From a virus: a DNA stretch of 28,816 nt. Positions within the stretch are counted from its first letter, which is position 1, and the number at the start of each line of letters is the position of its first letter. The translations under genes and the position numbers were made by a program. Below the pieces are notes generated by a model. That model made no database searches. It had not been told where the DNA came from and saw only the letters and a program-made list of their open reading frames with translations. Shown here one piece after another: positions 7,173-14,622 of the stretch. Where the stretch lies: IMG/VR virus record IMGVR_UViG_3300007539_003240, positions 1-28,816 of that record. The stretch is one strand, 5' to 3'.

Positions 7173-8222
7173 TTACACCGTCTGGTCAAAGTGGGTTCTG
7201 TTTACTCTTACAAACTGACAAGCCTTTGCAAAATCCTTGAGATTATCTACTCCTGTATAAGTGCAAGCACTTCTTACGCCGCCTTGAATGTCTCTTATTG
7301 CATCTTGAACTGGACCTTTGGTCTCCATCTCAATCACTCGCCCCTCGCTGGCACGATACCCTTTGAGTCCATCGCCGTGTTTTTCTTGAGCCATTTGTGA
7401 CGACATTCCGTAAAAAGTAAAGACGCCATCGTTCACTTCGCCTTCGCACTCATCGGTCCCAGCGAACATCCCGCCAAGCATCACAAAATCAGCTCCAGCT
7501 CCGTATGCTTTTGCAACATCTCCCGGAGTCCTACAGCCTCCATCTGCACAAATTAATCCTAGACGGCCAGTGTCTTTGCGTAGTCCGTGAGCAGCGTGGG
7601 CACATTCAGCGATGGCAGATAATTGTGGGTATCCAACGCCGGTTTTTAGTCTCGTGGTGCAAGCACTTCCGGGACCAATACCCACCTTGACGATATCAAC
7701 GCCGCCATGCAAGATGAGTTCTGTCACCATGTCAGGGGTGCAAACATTGCCCGCCATAATGATTGGATTTGCTCCAACAGACTGACGGATAGCTTTGCAG
7801 TAATCTACAAAATATTCTGTATAACCATTGGCAACATCAATACAGATATTAGGATAGAATCCATGCTTCTGAGCTACAATGTCTATATTCTGGAATGCCT
7901 CGCCAGTAGAGTTCATACCTAGAGTAACCCAAGTGTAAGGAAAGGCGTCATAGTATTCGTAATAAGCCGCCAGCTTATCTGAATCATAGTGCTTATGTAG
8001 GCAAGTGATCATGCCATACTTCATAAGCTCTGCGGACATACTAAATGTCCCAGTAGCAACCATATTGGAAGCAATGATGGGAGTTCCGTACCATTGCTTC
8101 TGCGAATGATAGAACTTGAATTTACGTTTTAGGTTTACGTCCCCTCTACTGCCAACGCTTGAGCGTTGAGGAACGATAAGTACGTCGTCAAAATCTAGTT
8201 TGGGTTCATTGTTAATTTTCAT
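7173..8222 (-). CDS. guaC: GMP reductase
   Basis: 349 residues, the usual length of bacterial GuaC. TIM barrel of the IMPDH/GMPR family, without CBS domains. The active loop reads GIGPGSACTTR with catalytic Cys188 (E. coli Cys186). It continues KTGVGYPQLSAI, which matches GMP reductase rather than IMP dehydrogenase. CADGGCRTPGDVAKA, GADFVMLGGM, YGMSSQMA, YRASEG and IRDIQGGVRSACTY follow as in GuaC. The enzyme turns GMP to IMP with NADPH, moving guanine nucleotides toward the adenine branch. ATG at 8222 has GAGG at good spacing and overlaps the helicase stop by 11 bases; an ATG two codons earlier is also possible. It sits between helicase and primase genes, so it is part of the replication operon. 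A purine-reductase gene in a phage replication block is unusual. Confidence 0.92.
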   Translation of the reverse strand: MKINNEPKLDFDDVLIVPQRSSVGSRGDVNLKRKFKFYHSQKQWYGTPIIASNMVATGTFSMSAELMKYGMITCLHKHYDSDKLAAYYEYYDAFPYTWVTLGMNSTGEAFQNIDIVAQKHGFYPNICIDVANGYTEYFVDYCKAIRQSVGANPIIMAGNVCTPDMVTELILHGGVDIVKVGIGPGSACTTRLKTGVGYPQLSAIAECAHAAHGLRKDTGRLGLICADGGCRTPGDVAKAYGAGADFVMLGGMFAGTDECEGEVNDGVFTFYGMSSQMAQEKHGDGLKGYRASEGRVIEMETKGPVQDAIRDIQGGVRSACTYTGVDNLKDFAKACQFVRVNRTHFDQTV

Positions 8223-9648
8223 CTTCATCCTCGAATAGTGGAATTTCCGAACCTTCAATCCCGCCATCGGGATTAGCAAGTCCTTGATCTCTTGTGTGTA
8301 ATTCTGTGAGCCTTGCGTACTCACCCTCAAATCTAAAGTTAATATAGTTCCCGTTTAGGGTTCTTGGTCCATGACGGGCTTTTAGGGTAACTAGTTTACG
8401 ATTACCGCCTCGTGGACCGTCCTCAGCAAGCTCGTCTGGCGACTTCTCTTTAAGCATAGAGAAAGAGGTACAGAACCAGATAATGCGGTCAGAGCCGCTC
8501 ACCGAGGCCGTAGTCTCTTGTGTGATACCGTCACGATTCAGCTGGGTCAAGCATACGCAAGGGATATCATACTTTACGGCAAGATTGTGTAGCTCTTGGA
8601 TCTGGAAGCCTAGAGCTTGAAACTCTTTAATGTCTACAATTCCTCCAGCAGACATTAGTTTCAGATAGTCTACAATAACTAGACAGTCGTTTGTTCTACC
8701 ATCTTCATCTGTTCCTACCTCTTGTAGAACCCAGCGTTTGATAGTGTTTAATATATTCTCCCACGGCTTTCCTGCTGCACACTCGTAGGTATATGGCATT
8801 TCTTTAAGTTCTGCGGCAGCTCGTTTTACAGCATTGTATTTCTCTTCGTCGTTGGCAAAGCGACCAGTGGCGATTTCGTCTTGCGGGACACTAGACATGT
8901 GAGCCAGAACACGATTGTAGTGGTCGTCCACTTTCATCTCTGTGTCAACCATGAGTACAGGAATACCGGCCTTTGTGTTATGGATAGCGATGTTGTCAGA
9001 GATGACAGATTTACCAACACCCGGACGAGCAGAGATAACATCAACGCAGGCTCTTCTGTGTCCACCGCCAAGAACAGCGTCATAGTTAGGAAAGCCGGAA
9101 GACAATCCCAACTGATCGCATTTGTTGTCCATGACAAATTCTAGGTAGTCATCCACCCCTTCGCCAATCATCTGCGGTTTTTCGCCATGCTCATCTTCTC
9201 TAAGGAAGTCAATAAGCGGAGTCTCGATCATGCTCACTATCTGATCAAAGGTTTCGTCTCCAGTCATGTTGTCTATGTTTTTTTCAATAGACTTGGTGAC
9301 TTTTTTAGAATTACGAGCGAATTCAAACTTCTTGATCTGCATAGCAAAACGCATAATGTTGCGTTTATCTACAGAATAGTTGATTAGATCTAGAATGTAG
9401 TCTAGGTTATTCTGAGTCGTAATGACTTCTTCTACACCAAGAGACTCCGCAGCAGAAACGATAGAAGGAATGTCAGCAACGCCATCTTCCATAGCGACCT
9501 TGCTTAGACATTCATATATTACTTGGTTGTTGGGGTCTGTGAATGTTGAACTGGTGATTATCTCCATCAAATCAACATAAGCCTCAAGGCCGTAGTTAGC
9601 CAGACCAGCTAGTACGGCACGCTCAGCACCAATATCCGAAAGTTTCAT
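8212..9648 (-). CDS. dnaB: DnaB-like replicative DNA helicase
   Basis: 478 residues, close to bacterial DnaB. The N-terminal helical domain covers about 1-110 (GAERAVLAGL near 7). The RecA-like ATPase domain begins near 178 (CDQLGLSSGF). Walker A is ARPGVGKS at 207-214. VLMVDTEMK follows, then Walker B VIVDYLKLMS near 335, and CVCLTQLNRDG (motif H4). The arginine-finger region is GGNRKLVTLKARHGPR. The C-terminus is acidic. It should unwind DNA at the fork as a hexamer with the primase at 6004-7032. ATG at 9648 has AGGATAGG just before it and is the first gene after the promoter at 9680-9708. No helicase loader is recognised in the window. Confidence 0.94.
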   Translation of the reverse strand: MKLSDIGAERAVLAGLANYGLEAYVDLMEIITSSTFTDPNNQVIYECLSKVAMEDGVADIPSIVSAAESLGVEEVITTQNNLDYILDLINYSVDKRNIMRFAMQIKKFEFARNSKKVTKSIEKNIDNMTGDETFDQIVSMIETPLIDFLREDEHGEKPQMIGEGVDDYLEFVMDNKCDQLGLSSGFPNYDAVLGGGHRRACVDVISARPGVGKSVISDNIAIHNTKAGIPVLMVDTEMKVDDHYNRVLAHMSSVPQDEIATGRFANDEEKYNAVKRAAAELKEMPYTYECAAGKPWENILNTIKRWVLQEVGTDEDGRTNDCLVIVDYLKLMSAGGIVDIKEFQALGFQIQELHNLAVKYDIPCVCLTQLNRDGITQETTASVSGSDRIIWFCTSFSMLKEKSPDELAEDGPRGGNRKLVTLKARHGPRTLNGNYINFRFEGEYARLTELHTRDQGLANPDGGIEGSEIPLFEDEDEN

Positions 9649-9679
9649 TACCTATCCTCAATAAACAAATGACTATTAT

Positions 9680-9708
9680 ATTATAGTCTGCAAACTCAAA
9701 TTTCGCAA
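9680..9708 (-). promoter_or_regulatory. Sigma-70-type promoter for the helicase-primase operon
   Basis: -35 TTGCGA, 17-base spacer ending TTTGCAGAC, -10 TATAAT continuing TATAATATAATAG. The spacer end plus -10 is identical to the promoter at 20300-20328. It lies about 30 bases upstream of the helicase ATG. Confidence 0.8.
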
Positions 9709-9732
9709 GTAAAAAATAGAAAAAAAGTAGGA

Positions 9733-10137
9733 TTATCCAGTGCATCTGTTGCATCGGATAAATTCTCCGTAAACAAGGCTAGAAGCGATCTCGAATTCTT
9801 TATTGCAAACCGAGCAGGTTTTCTTTACAATGTTTGTTCTAGACGCTTGCGGCCTAGTAGCTCGACCAATGGACTCATACTTAGCTGGGTCAAAGTCTGG
9901 GTCTCTTGACTCTCCGGTGTCAGACCAAGTATTAGACTTGGCTTTGACTGGAGCTTTCCCTTCAATATTCTTGCCCCAACTCGTAGAGAAATCATTGGCT
10001 TTTGAGGGCTTAGTGGTCGGCTCTGGCTCTTGTTCTGGTTGTAGATTACCAACATCTGTGATAAGTTTAGCAACCAATTGTTCTTTTTGCTCTTTTGTCA
10101 ACGTAGACAGTAATGTTTGTAGTATGTCTTCACTCAT
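9733..10137 (-). CDS. Zinc-ribbon protein, function unknown
   Basis: 134 residues. The N-terminal 30 form an acidic helix with LTKEQKEQLVAKL. The middle (about 35-100) is Pro/Ser/Lys/Asp-rich and probably disordered. The C-terminus is a four-Cys zinc ribbon: CSVCNKEF, then CNRC about 20 residues on, ending at RCTG. Such ribbons often bind nucleic acid or a protein partner. ATG overlaps the TGA of the upstream helical-protein gene (ATGA), and it is the last gene of the recA operon before the helicase promoter. I do not recognise a named family. The context suggests an accessory recombination or replication factor. Confidence 0.7.
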   Translation of the reverse strand: MSEDILQTLLSTLTKEQKEQLVAKLITDVGNLQPEQEPEPTTKPSKANDFSTSWGKNIEGKAPVKAKSNTWSDTGESRDPDFDPAKYESIGRATRPQASRTNIVKKTCSVCNKEFEIASSLVYGEFIRCNRCTG

Positions 10138-10598
10138 TTTCTTTTTCCTTTTTCAATTAAGATTTCGGCTTTCCGTTTAATATTGTATTCTCTGTTTCTT
10201 AGATGCTCAAGTCTGCCCTCAGCAGTGAGCTTCCAGTTGTTGACGGCACTGGCTATAGAGTCGTTGGCGAGAATTGTCGCGACTTTAGTATCATGTTTTG
10301 CGAACTTGTCCCACTCCCCATGCTGAACACCGTAAGCTATAACTCTTTGCAACGTATCGCTACACCAGCGGATAACATTCTCAGTGTGGGCACGCTCTTG
10401 GCCGACATGATCTGCGTACTGGTATAAAAGAAACGCTTCGTCAAACAGCTCATCTCTAGTCAGCGTTTTTAGTCGCTCGTCAGATATCTGATCTGCATTC
10501 TGGAACTCTTTTTTGAATTTACATGGCTGCAAATTCTTTCCCTCGATATACTCTGTGATACCATTCAAAAAGTATTCTAACCTATCTTGCGAGTTCAA
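10134..10598 (-). CDS. Helical protein next to recA; possible UvsY-like recombination mediator
   Basis: 154 residues from a TTG start at 10598. The TTG is preferred because TTGGAGGG lies seven bases before it; a TTG 33 bases upstream has no such site. The sequence is charged and helical, with LANDSIASAVNNWK near 108 and RLEHLRNREYNIKRK near 127, followed by a Lys-rich tail. This C-terminal pattern resembles small helical recombination-mediator-like proteins near recA-type genes in large phages, but the match is by eye only. It overlaps the nuclease gene upstream by 17 bases and the zinc-ribbon gene downstream by ATGA. If it is a mediator it would load RecA onto SSB-coated DNA. Confidence 0.65.
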   Translation of the reverse strand: MNSQDRLEYFLNGITEYIEGKNLQPCKFKKEFQNADQISDERLKTLTRDELFDEAFLLYQYADHVGQERAHTENVIRWCSDTLQRVIAYGVQHGEWDKFAKHDTKVATILANDSIASAVNNWKLTAEGRLEHLRNREYNIKRKAEILIEKGKRK

Positions 10599-11001
10599 TT
10601 TTTTCCCTCCAATATTCTGGGTCTTCGTCAAATCTAAAAATTACTAACTCAATACCATTTATTTTACACCACTCTTCCTTGTCTCTATCTCTGCCTCTTG
10701 CTTGAGCAAAACCAGCACGAGACTTGTGAAAGAATGGTATATACTTAAAATGCTGTTGCCCATGTACCTCTACAGCTATATTAACATTAGGAATAAAAAA
10801 GTCAAGGTATAAAACTGATCTTTTATATTTAGCCGTAGATCCCGGAAGTTTGACCTCTTCGTATATATTATAACCCTTAAACACATCCCTAAGTAACTCA
10901 CTAGCACTAATATGGTAATAAGACTTTTTAGATCTATCATTCACTGCGTACTTTTGCAGGTTTAAGTTGTACTCTCTGCCGTTTAACCCGATTATTCTCA
11001 C
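10582..11001 (-). CDS. PD-(D/E)XK endonuclease, Vsr/DUF559-like
   Basis: 139 residues. The nuclease core is in the second half. LDFFIPNVNIAVEVHGQQH near 66-84 gives the Asp followed by Glu-x-His. RDRDKEEWCKINGIELVIFRF near 103-123 gives the usual late helix and strand of very-short-patch-repair-like folds. An N-terminal domain of about 55 residues (ISASELLRDVFKG) probably binds DNA. GTG at 11001 is the start: AAGGAG lies six bases upstream and it overlaps the recA TGA as GTGA. The partner gene recA suggests a role in recombination or branched-DNA cutting. A free-standing homing endonuclease is the main alternative, but full operon integration argues against it. Confidence 0.8.
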   Translation of the reverse strand: MRIIGLNGREYNLNLQKYAVNDRSKKSYYHISASELLRDVFKGYNIYEEVKLPGSTAKYKRSVLYLDFFIPNVNIAVEVHGQQHFKYIPFFHKSRAGFAQARGRDRDKEEWCKINGIELVIFRFDEDPEYWREKIELAR

Positions 11002-12080
11002 AGTAAACTCCTTAGCTCCTGATATATAAAGTCATATATTACAGGATTATCTTCTAGGAAATCTATAACTTTAGCCATTCCTTGAAACTTAAATAACTTC
11101 TCTGGCTCCTTGCCTTCAGAGTTTTCTTCGATCCACTTTGCAATTGTTGGATCTGATTGGTTGTTAACAACGCAGTCTAGTGTGTACCAAGCTCCAGATT
11201 TGTCGATTAGGCAAAGTTCCGTTGCTAGTTCTGCCATCTCTCTTGCCTCGTCGATACCAATACCATAACGGATATAACTAGCACAAGTGCTGTTTGGTTT
11301 ACCGCCAGCCGAGCTTGTTTTAATTACCCAGTTAGCAATTTGGCCAATATGATTGCCGTCATTGTCTTCCCACTTGTTGCGATGAGTTATAGACATGTTG
11401 GTGCTAATTTGATACTGCAACTTATTACCAGAGTCAGCCATCTTAGCAGGAGCCCAGCGTGAGCCGCCAGTATTAGCGATGTTGTGAGTGATGAAGATAC
11501 AAATAGCTCCAGTTCTCTGAACATCGTTGGCGATACGCTTAAAGAACATAGCAAGCAGTCGCGGTAGGCCATTACGAACGTTGGCACGAATCTCACCGTC
11601 AAGCTCATCACGAGGACACATGCTAGAAGTAGAGTCGCAAATCAATACTACATCCTCTTCTTCTTTGATAATCCTCTCCATGATGTTGAGGTAATCCTCG
11701 GCAGACAGGATTTTATCATCAGATGACTGAATGATCTGCACCTTCTCTGCATCTAGGCTTTTAATTTGCTCAAGATTGTGACGATCAACACGCCCTTCAG
11801 AGCAGATATAATATACCCGCTTTCCTTGTTGTTGAGCCTTGCCCGCAAAGTACAAAGCGGTTGTGGTTTTGCCGGTCTTAGGGTCGCCGGCCATAGCAAC
11901 GCAGGTTCCTTCTCTCAAACCTCCGCCTAAAGCACAGTCAAGTGCTGGGCTAATACCGATAACTTTTAAGCTCTTTAGCCTTTCGAGTAATTCGATACCA
12001 CTTTCAACTACGTTGCCGTATTTTTTAATGATTCCATCAACAGTCGGATTACCCGTTGTCTTTGTTTTCTTTTTCCCCAT
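10998..12080 (-). CDS. recA: RecA/UvsX-like recombinase
   Basis: 360 residues. RecA-type ATPase core: GISPALDCALGGGL near 42, Walker A GDPKTGKTT at 65-73, YYICSEGRVD near 92 (catalytic Glu region), Walker B VVLICDSTSS near 145, then FITHNIANTGG near 198 (loop L2 region) and a C-terminal region unlike E. coli RecA. It should form filaments on single-stranded DNA and pair homologous strands during recombination-dependent replication and repair. ATG at 12080 has GAGGAAG upstream; a TTG two codons earlier is possible. It overlaps the upstream gene by 32 bases and the downstream nuclease by GTGA. Confidence 0.9.
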   Translation of the reverse strand: MGKKKTKTTGNPTVDGIIKKYGNVVESGIELLERLKSLKVIGISPALDCALGGGLREGTCVAMAGDPKTGKTTTALYFAGKAQQQGKRVYYICSEGRVDRHNLEQIKSLDAEKVQIIQSSDDKILSAEDYLNIMERIIKEEEDVVLICDSTSSMCPRDELDGEIRANVRNGLPRLLAMFFKRIANDVQRTGAICIFITHNIANTGGSRWAPAKMADSGNKLQYQISTNMSITHRNKWEDNDGNHIGQIANWVIKTSSAGGKPNSTCASYIRYGIGIDEAREMAELATELCLIDKSGAWYTLDCVVNNQSDPTIAKWIEENSEGKEPEKLFKFQGMAKVIDFLEDNPVIYDFIYQELRSLL

Positions 12081-12519
12081 TTTCAAACTTCCTCATTTTA
12101 GATAATAGATTTTTCTTTCCGTAGGACTTCTTTCTTCGTTTGGCATCAACCTTTACTTCGATGTCCTGTTTTGGCTGAGCCTTTTCTGTTTCTATAATAC
12201 GCTCATGCTTCTTTATAATTTTTATGCAATTAGGATGATTAAGAGAGAATATTCCCCTGAAGTCAGGGGAATTGATAGCTCTCACTAATGCTGCCTCGCT
12301 ATAATCTTTTAGTAACTTATTGGCGGCGAATAGTTGTCTTTTGAAGGTCCAGTCCCAAGGTTTCTTGCTCCAGAATTTATAAGGCAAGGAGCCTTGGTTT
12401 TTGTTCTCTGCGTTCTTCTTACACATAATTTCAGCAACATAAGCCGCACAGGTGCAATACTCGCCTGTGGACTCATGCTGATATTTACTTTTGTCGGTTC
12501 TCTTTCTTTTCTTCTCCAT
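12049..12519 (-). CDS. Unknown protein upstream of recA
   Basis: 156 residues, not recognised. N-terminus is very basic (KKRKRTDKSK). EYCTCAAYVAEIMCKK near 20-35 holds three Cys. WSKKPWDWTFKRQLFAANKLL near 50-70 is aromatic and helical, FRGIFSLNHPN near 88 follows, and the tail (110-156) is Lys-rich and probably disordered. The compact middle plus charged ends suit a nucleic-acid or replisome-binding protein. It overlaps recA by 32 bases and the gene before it by 35, so it is expressed with recA. The Shine-Dalgarno GGAGG is somewhat distant (12 bases). Confidence 0.7.
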   Translation of the reverse strand: MEKKRKRTDKSKYQHESTGEYCTCAAYVAEIMCKKNAENKNQGSLPYKFWSKKPWDWTFKRQLFAANKLLKDYSEAALVRAINSPDFRGIFSLNHPNCIKIIKKHERIIETEKAQPKQDIEVKVDAKRRKKSYGKKNLLSKMRKFENGEKENKDNG

Positions 12520-12913
12520 TGTAGATAATAGCCTCCGTAAAACAATGTTCTAAATCTTCTGTGGTTTCTCTTTCCATGATAAGCTCTGGAACTTTCCACA
12601 TTTTCTTATGCATCAAACCGTCTTTAAGTAGGCCAACAGTATAATACTGCTTCGTTTCGCCTCCGACCATGCCCATAACTGAAGGGACAAAATAGATAGC
12701 GTCTGGTTCGCCTATGTCCATTATAACACAGTGTGACCTAAATTGCAACTCCATTTCTGAAAGAAATACAGAATTTTTGTCGCAATGCTCCTTTACTTTC
12801 AGCCAATCTTTATGATCGGTAGTGAAGTATAATTGTCCGTCAGTTAGTTTAATTTTTAGCCAAGTAGCAGACTTGTTTGTTCTGTATGACGCTAACCATT
12901 TATCCCTATCCAT
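12485..12913 (-). CDS. Unknown protein, 142 residues
   Basis: Not recognised. Mixed alpha/beta composition with alternating strands (TWLKIKLTDGQLYFTTD near 17, CVIMDIGEPDAIYFVPSVMG near 62) and no membrane segment. The tail is Glu/Lys-rich. ATG at 12913 has AAGGTGAG upstream and starts 4 bases after the stop of the HTH-like gene. It overlaps the next gene by 35 bases. It lies in the block of small genes between phoH and recA. Confidence 0.7.
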   Translation of the reverse strand: MDRDKWLASYRTNKSATWLKIKLTDGQLYFTTDHKDWLKVKEHCDKNSVFLSEMELQFRSHCVIMDIGEPDAIYFVPSVMGMVGGETKQYYTVGLLKDGLMHKKMWKVPELIMERETTEDLEHCFTEAIIYNGEEKKENRQK

Positions 12914-12917
12914 TTAC

Positions 12918-13226
12918 TCACCTTATGTTTGTTGTACATCTTTTTGATCTAGGTGGAGGCCCGGTTTTTCTGAAGCTGTCACCTAGCTCTGATGCGTTAG
13001 GCGTCATAACCGTCGAGCCTTTTCCGTTGCGTGCGAACTGACCCATTGTGTGAGTCTCTTCTTTGCTGGAAGGTGGCTCTTGAGTCACTGCTGGCAGCTT
13101 TTTAATGTACTTTTCGATAGTGGTTTTTGCACGATCTAAATCCTTGCAAAGATCGCCAATCGACATATGAGTATTATTTTCAATGTAAAATCTTTCAGCC
13201 TTGCTGAGCGGTCCTTTCTTAGTCAT
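12918..13226 (-). CDS. Small protein with HTH-like N-terminus
   Basis: 102 residues. Residues 7-45 (LSKAERFYIENN, MSIGDLCKDLDRAKTTIEKY) have the length and residue pattern of a helix-turn-helix that recognises DNA, as in small regulators and resolvase-like proteins. The C-terminal half is Gly/Pro/Ser/Arg-rich, with a compact motif VMTPNASELGDSFRK near 73 that I recall from other large phages. It could be a transcription co-regulator, perhaps acting with the phage sigma factor, but that is inference. It overlaps the preceding gene by 8 bases. Confidence 0.68.
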   Translation of the reverse strand: MTKKGPLSKAERFYIENNTHMSIGDLCKDLDRAKTTIEKYIKKLPAVTQEPPSSKEETHTMGQFARNGKGSTVMTPNASELGDSFRKTGPPPRSKRCTTNIR

Positions 13227-13560
13227 TTAAAAATCCTCTCTGTGCCTTTGTTAGATATATAGAATTGTTTGTTTTAAGATATGTCATGTAATAGTCGAAA
13301 GTGTTTTTAGAAACTCGACGCATTTGAGTGTCAAGATTTCTCTCTCTTCTACCGTATGGCCCCATCGGATCAAAAGGAGTGCTTTGATAGATCTTAATAT
13401 AGTAGGTAGATACTCCTGCCTGTTCGACATTATCTTTTATGATCTTGGCAAAGTGGCTTCTCTTGTTGTGAACAGCGTCTTTGTTTAACTCTTCTCCAGT
13501 CCGTCCGAAAAGAGTAATTTCTCTTGTGTCAGATTGAGTTATTTTCTCAACATATTTCAT
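13219..13560 (-). CDS. Unknown basic protein, 113 residues
   Basis: Not recognised. ITLFGRTGEELNKDAVHNKR near the start is followed by basic, Tyr-rich segments (STYYIKIYQS, GPYGRRERNLDTQMRR, TFDYYMTYLKTNN). No membrane segment or Cys. The single-copy Arg/Tyr clusters suggest a nucleic-acid contact surface. ATG at 13560 is preceded by TGGAGGGAAGAAA and overlaps as ATGA the stop of a coding-like ORF at 13557-13742 that lacks a normal start. It overlaps the HTH-like gene by 8 bases. Confidence 0.7.
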   Translation of the reverse strand: MKYVEKITQSDTREITLFGRTGEELNKDAVHNKRSHFAKIIKDNVEQAGVSTYYIKIYQSTPFDPMGPYGRRERNLDTQMRRVSKNTFDYYMTYLKTNNSIYLTKAQRGFLND

Positions 13561-13742
13561 TTTCTTCCCTCCATTATATACCTGTGTTGTTGTTGAGGAG
13601 TCATTTTATTGATCTCCTTATGGGTAGCAGATCCATACTTGGGGTTTTGATACCAAGATTTAATTGTAGGGTTCGCTTCGCTCTTTTTATGAGCTTCTTC
13701 TTCTAGCTTGTTTTTATTTACTTTAGAATTGTGATCCGCTAG
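13557..13742 (-). pseudogene. 61-codon coding-like ORF without a usual start codon
   Basis: The frame is open from the TAA at 13743-13745 to a TGA at 13557-13559 that forms an ATGA overlap with the next gene. The reading (LADHNSKVNKNK at the start, SWYQNPKYGSATHK in the middle, PQQQHRYIMEGRK at the end) looks like real protein and fits the tight packing. No ATG, GTG or TTG occurs before codon 47. The first codon is CTA, just inside the FmdB stop. The sequence ACTAGCGG would become ACTAATGGCGG, a TAATG junction of the kind used elsewhere here, by adding just ATG. So the gene may have lost its start codon, or it uses a non-standard start. A short 15-residue peptide from the ATG at 13604 (AAGGAG upstream) is another option. 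Confidence 0.5.
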
Positions 13743-13915
13743 TTACCAACGGTATCAATGGTGTTTACTTTAGCCATGATACCGCCAGTAACAACTCTAA
13801 ATAATTCATCCTTTCCGCACTCCGGGCATGTAGTCAAAGCATCGTCGTGAAATGATTGCTGCACGTCGATAAGTTGATGTTCACACCCAGAGCATTCGTA
13901 GTCATATTTCGGCAT
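13739..13915 (-). CDS. FmdB-family zinc-ribbon protein
   Basis: 58 residues. Start MPKYDYECSGCEH gives the family's opening aromatic strand and first Cys pair (Cys8, Cys11). LTTCPECGKDELFRVV gives the second pair (Cys30, Cys33). This is the layout of FmdB-type small zinc ribbons, found across bacteria and in some large phages. Members have been linked to transcription regulation, but the molecular role is not settled. The ATG directly follows the phoH TAA (TAAATG), and the TAG stop lies at 13739-13741. The short C-terminal extension (GGIMAKVNTIDTVGN) is not part of the zinc site. Confidence 0.82.
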   Translation of the reverse strand: MPKYDYECSGCEHQLIDVQQSFHDDALTTCPECGKDELFRVVTGGIMAKVNTIDTVGN

Positions 13916-14593
13916 TTAGTTCTCCAGTGCGTTTAGCACATCTCCAATGATACCATTCCTTTGTATGTCTTCAATCCCTAAGTGACATACCGCAACGCCA
14001 CGCACGTTGCTTAATTTATCCATACAAATTTCTAATCCACTCCTACCCCTTAGATCGTTTTGGTTAATATCACCATTAATAATTACTTTAGAGTTTTCAC
14101 CCATTCGAGTGATAAACATCTTAATTTGTTCTAAGGTGCAGTTTTGAGCCTCGTCTAGAATCATGTATGAGTTATGAAAAGTAGAACCTCTCATAACTTC
14201 CAAGGGTTTGTACTGGATGGCTCCTTCATTAGCGTACAAACCGTAATATGCTTGGCTTAAAAAATATTTTAGATTTTCTTGCATAGGTAATAAATATGGG
14301 GCGATCTTTTCCCCAAGCTCACCCGGAAGCGAGCCGATATCTTTTCCTGTGCAGACCAAAGGTCTGGTTACAATTATCTGCTCTAAATAACCTTTATGTA
14401 AGTGGTTAGCTGCGATGCCTGCTGGAATAAAAGATTTTCCTGTTCCAGAAGGGCCAGAGCAAATAATGATATCGTTTTCTATGATAGATCTAATATACTC
14501 TTTCTGATTAGGTGTTTTAGCCTCCAATGGGGTAATACGTTGTTTGTTGCGATCACGTTTCATCTCACGCTTCAGTTTTCGATTAGGCTTCAT
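13916..14593 (-). CDS. phoH: PhoH-like P-loop ATPase
   Basis: 225 residues. N-terminus basic (RKLKREMKRDRNKQR). TPNQKEYIRSI precedes Walker A GPSGTGKS at 47-54. IIVTRPLVCTG, GSLPGELGEKIAPYL and a Walker B-like MILDEAQNCT follow near 143, then VIINGDINQNDL near 170. This is the standard order of PhoH proteins, a helicase-like NTPase family very common in environmental phages. The cellular role is not firmly known; RNA or DNA metabolism under phosphate stress has been proposed. There is no toxin-like PIN partner. It is followed immediately by the FmdB-type gene. Confidence 0.92.
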   Translation of the reverse strand: MKPNRKLKREMKRDRNKQRITPLEAKTPNQKEYIRSIIENDIIICSGPSGTGKSFIPAGIAANHLHKGYLEQIIVTRPLVCTGKDIGSLPGELGEKIAPYLLPMQENLKYFLSQAYYGLYANEGAIQYKPLEVMRGSTFHNSYMILDEAQNCTLEQIKMFITRMGENSKVIINGDINQNDLRGRSGLEICMDKLSNVRGVAVCHLGIEDIQRNGIIGDVLNALEN

Positions 14594-14622
14594 TTGCCAT
14601 CCCTAAATGTTAGTGGTTATAC

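Noticed and set aside
7173-8222. IMP dehydrogenase as the identity of the purine enzyme
   Set aside because: Length near 349, no CBS pair, and the GSACTTR-to-GVGYPQLSA loop fit GMP reductase better.
10582-11001. Free-standing homing endonuclease reading for the Vsr-like nuclease
   Set aside because: It is coupled to recA by a GTGA overlap and to the next gene by a 17-base overlap, with no sign of insertion into another gene.
13739-13915. Programmed -1 frameshift joining FmdB to the start-less ORF
   Set aside because: The frames fit a -1 shift just before the stop, but GGTAACTAG is not a slippery heptamer.
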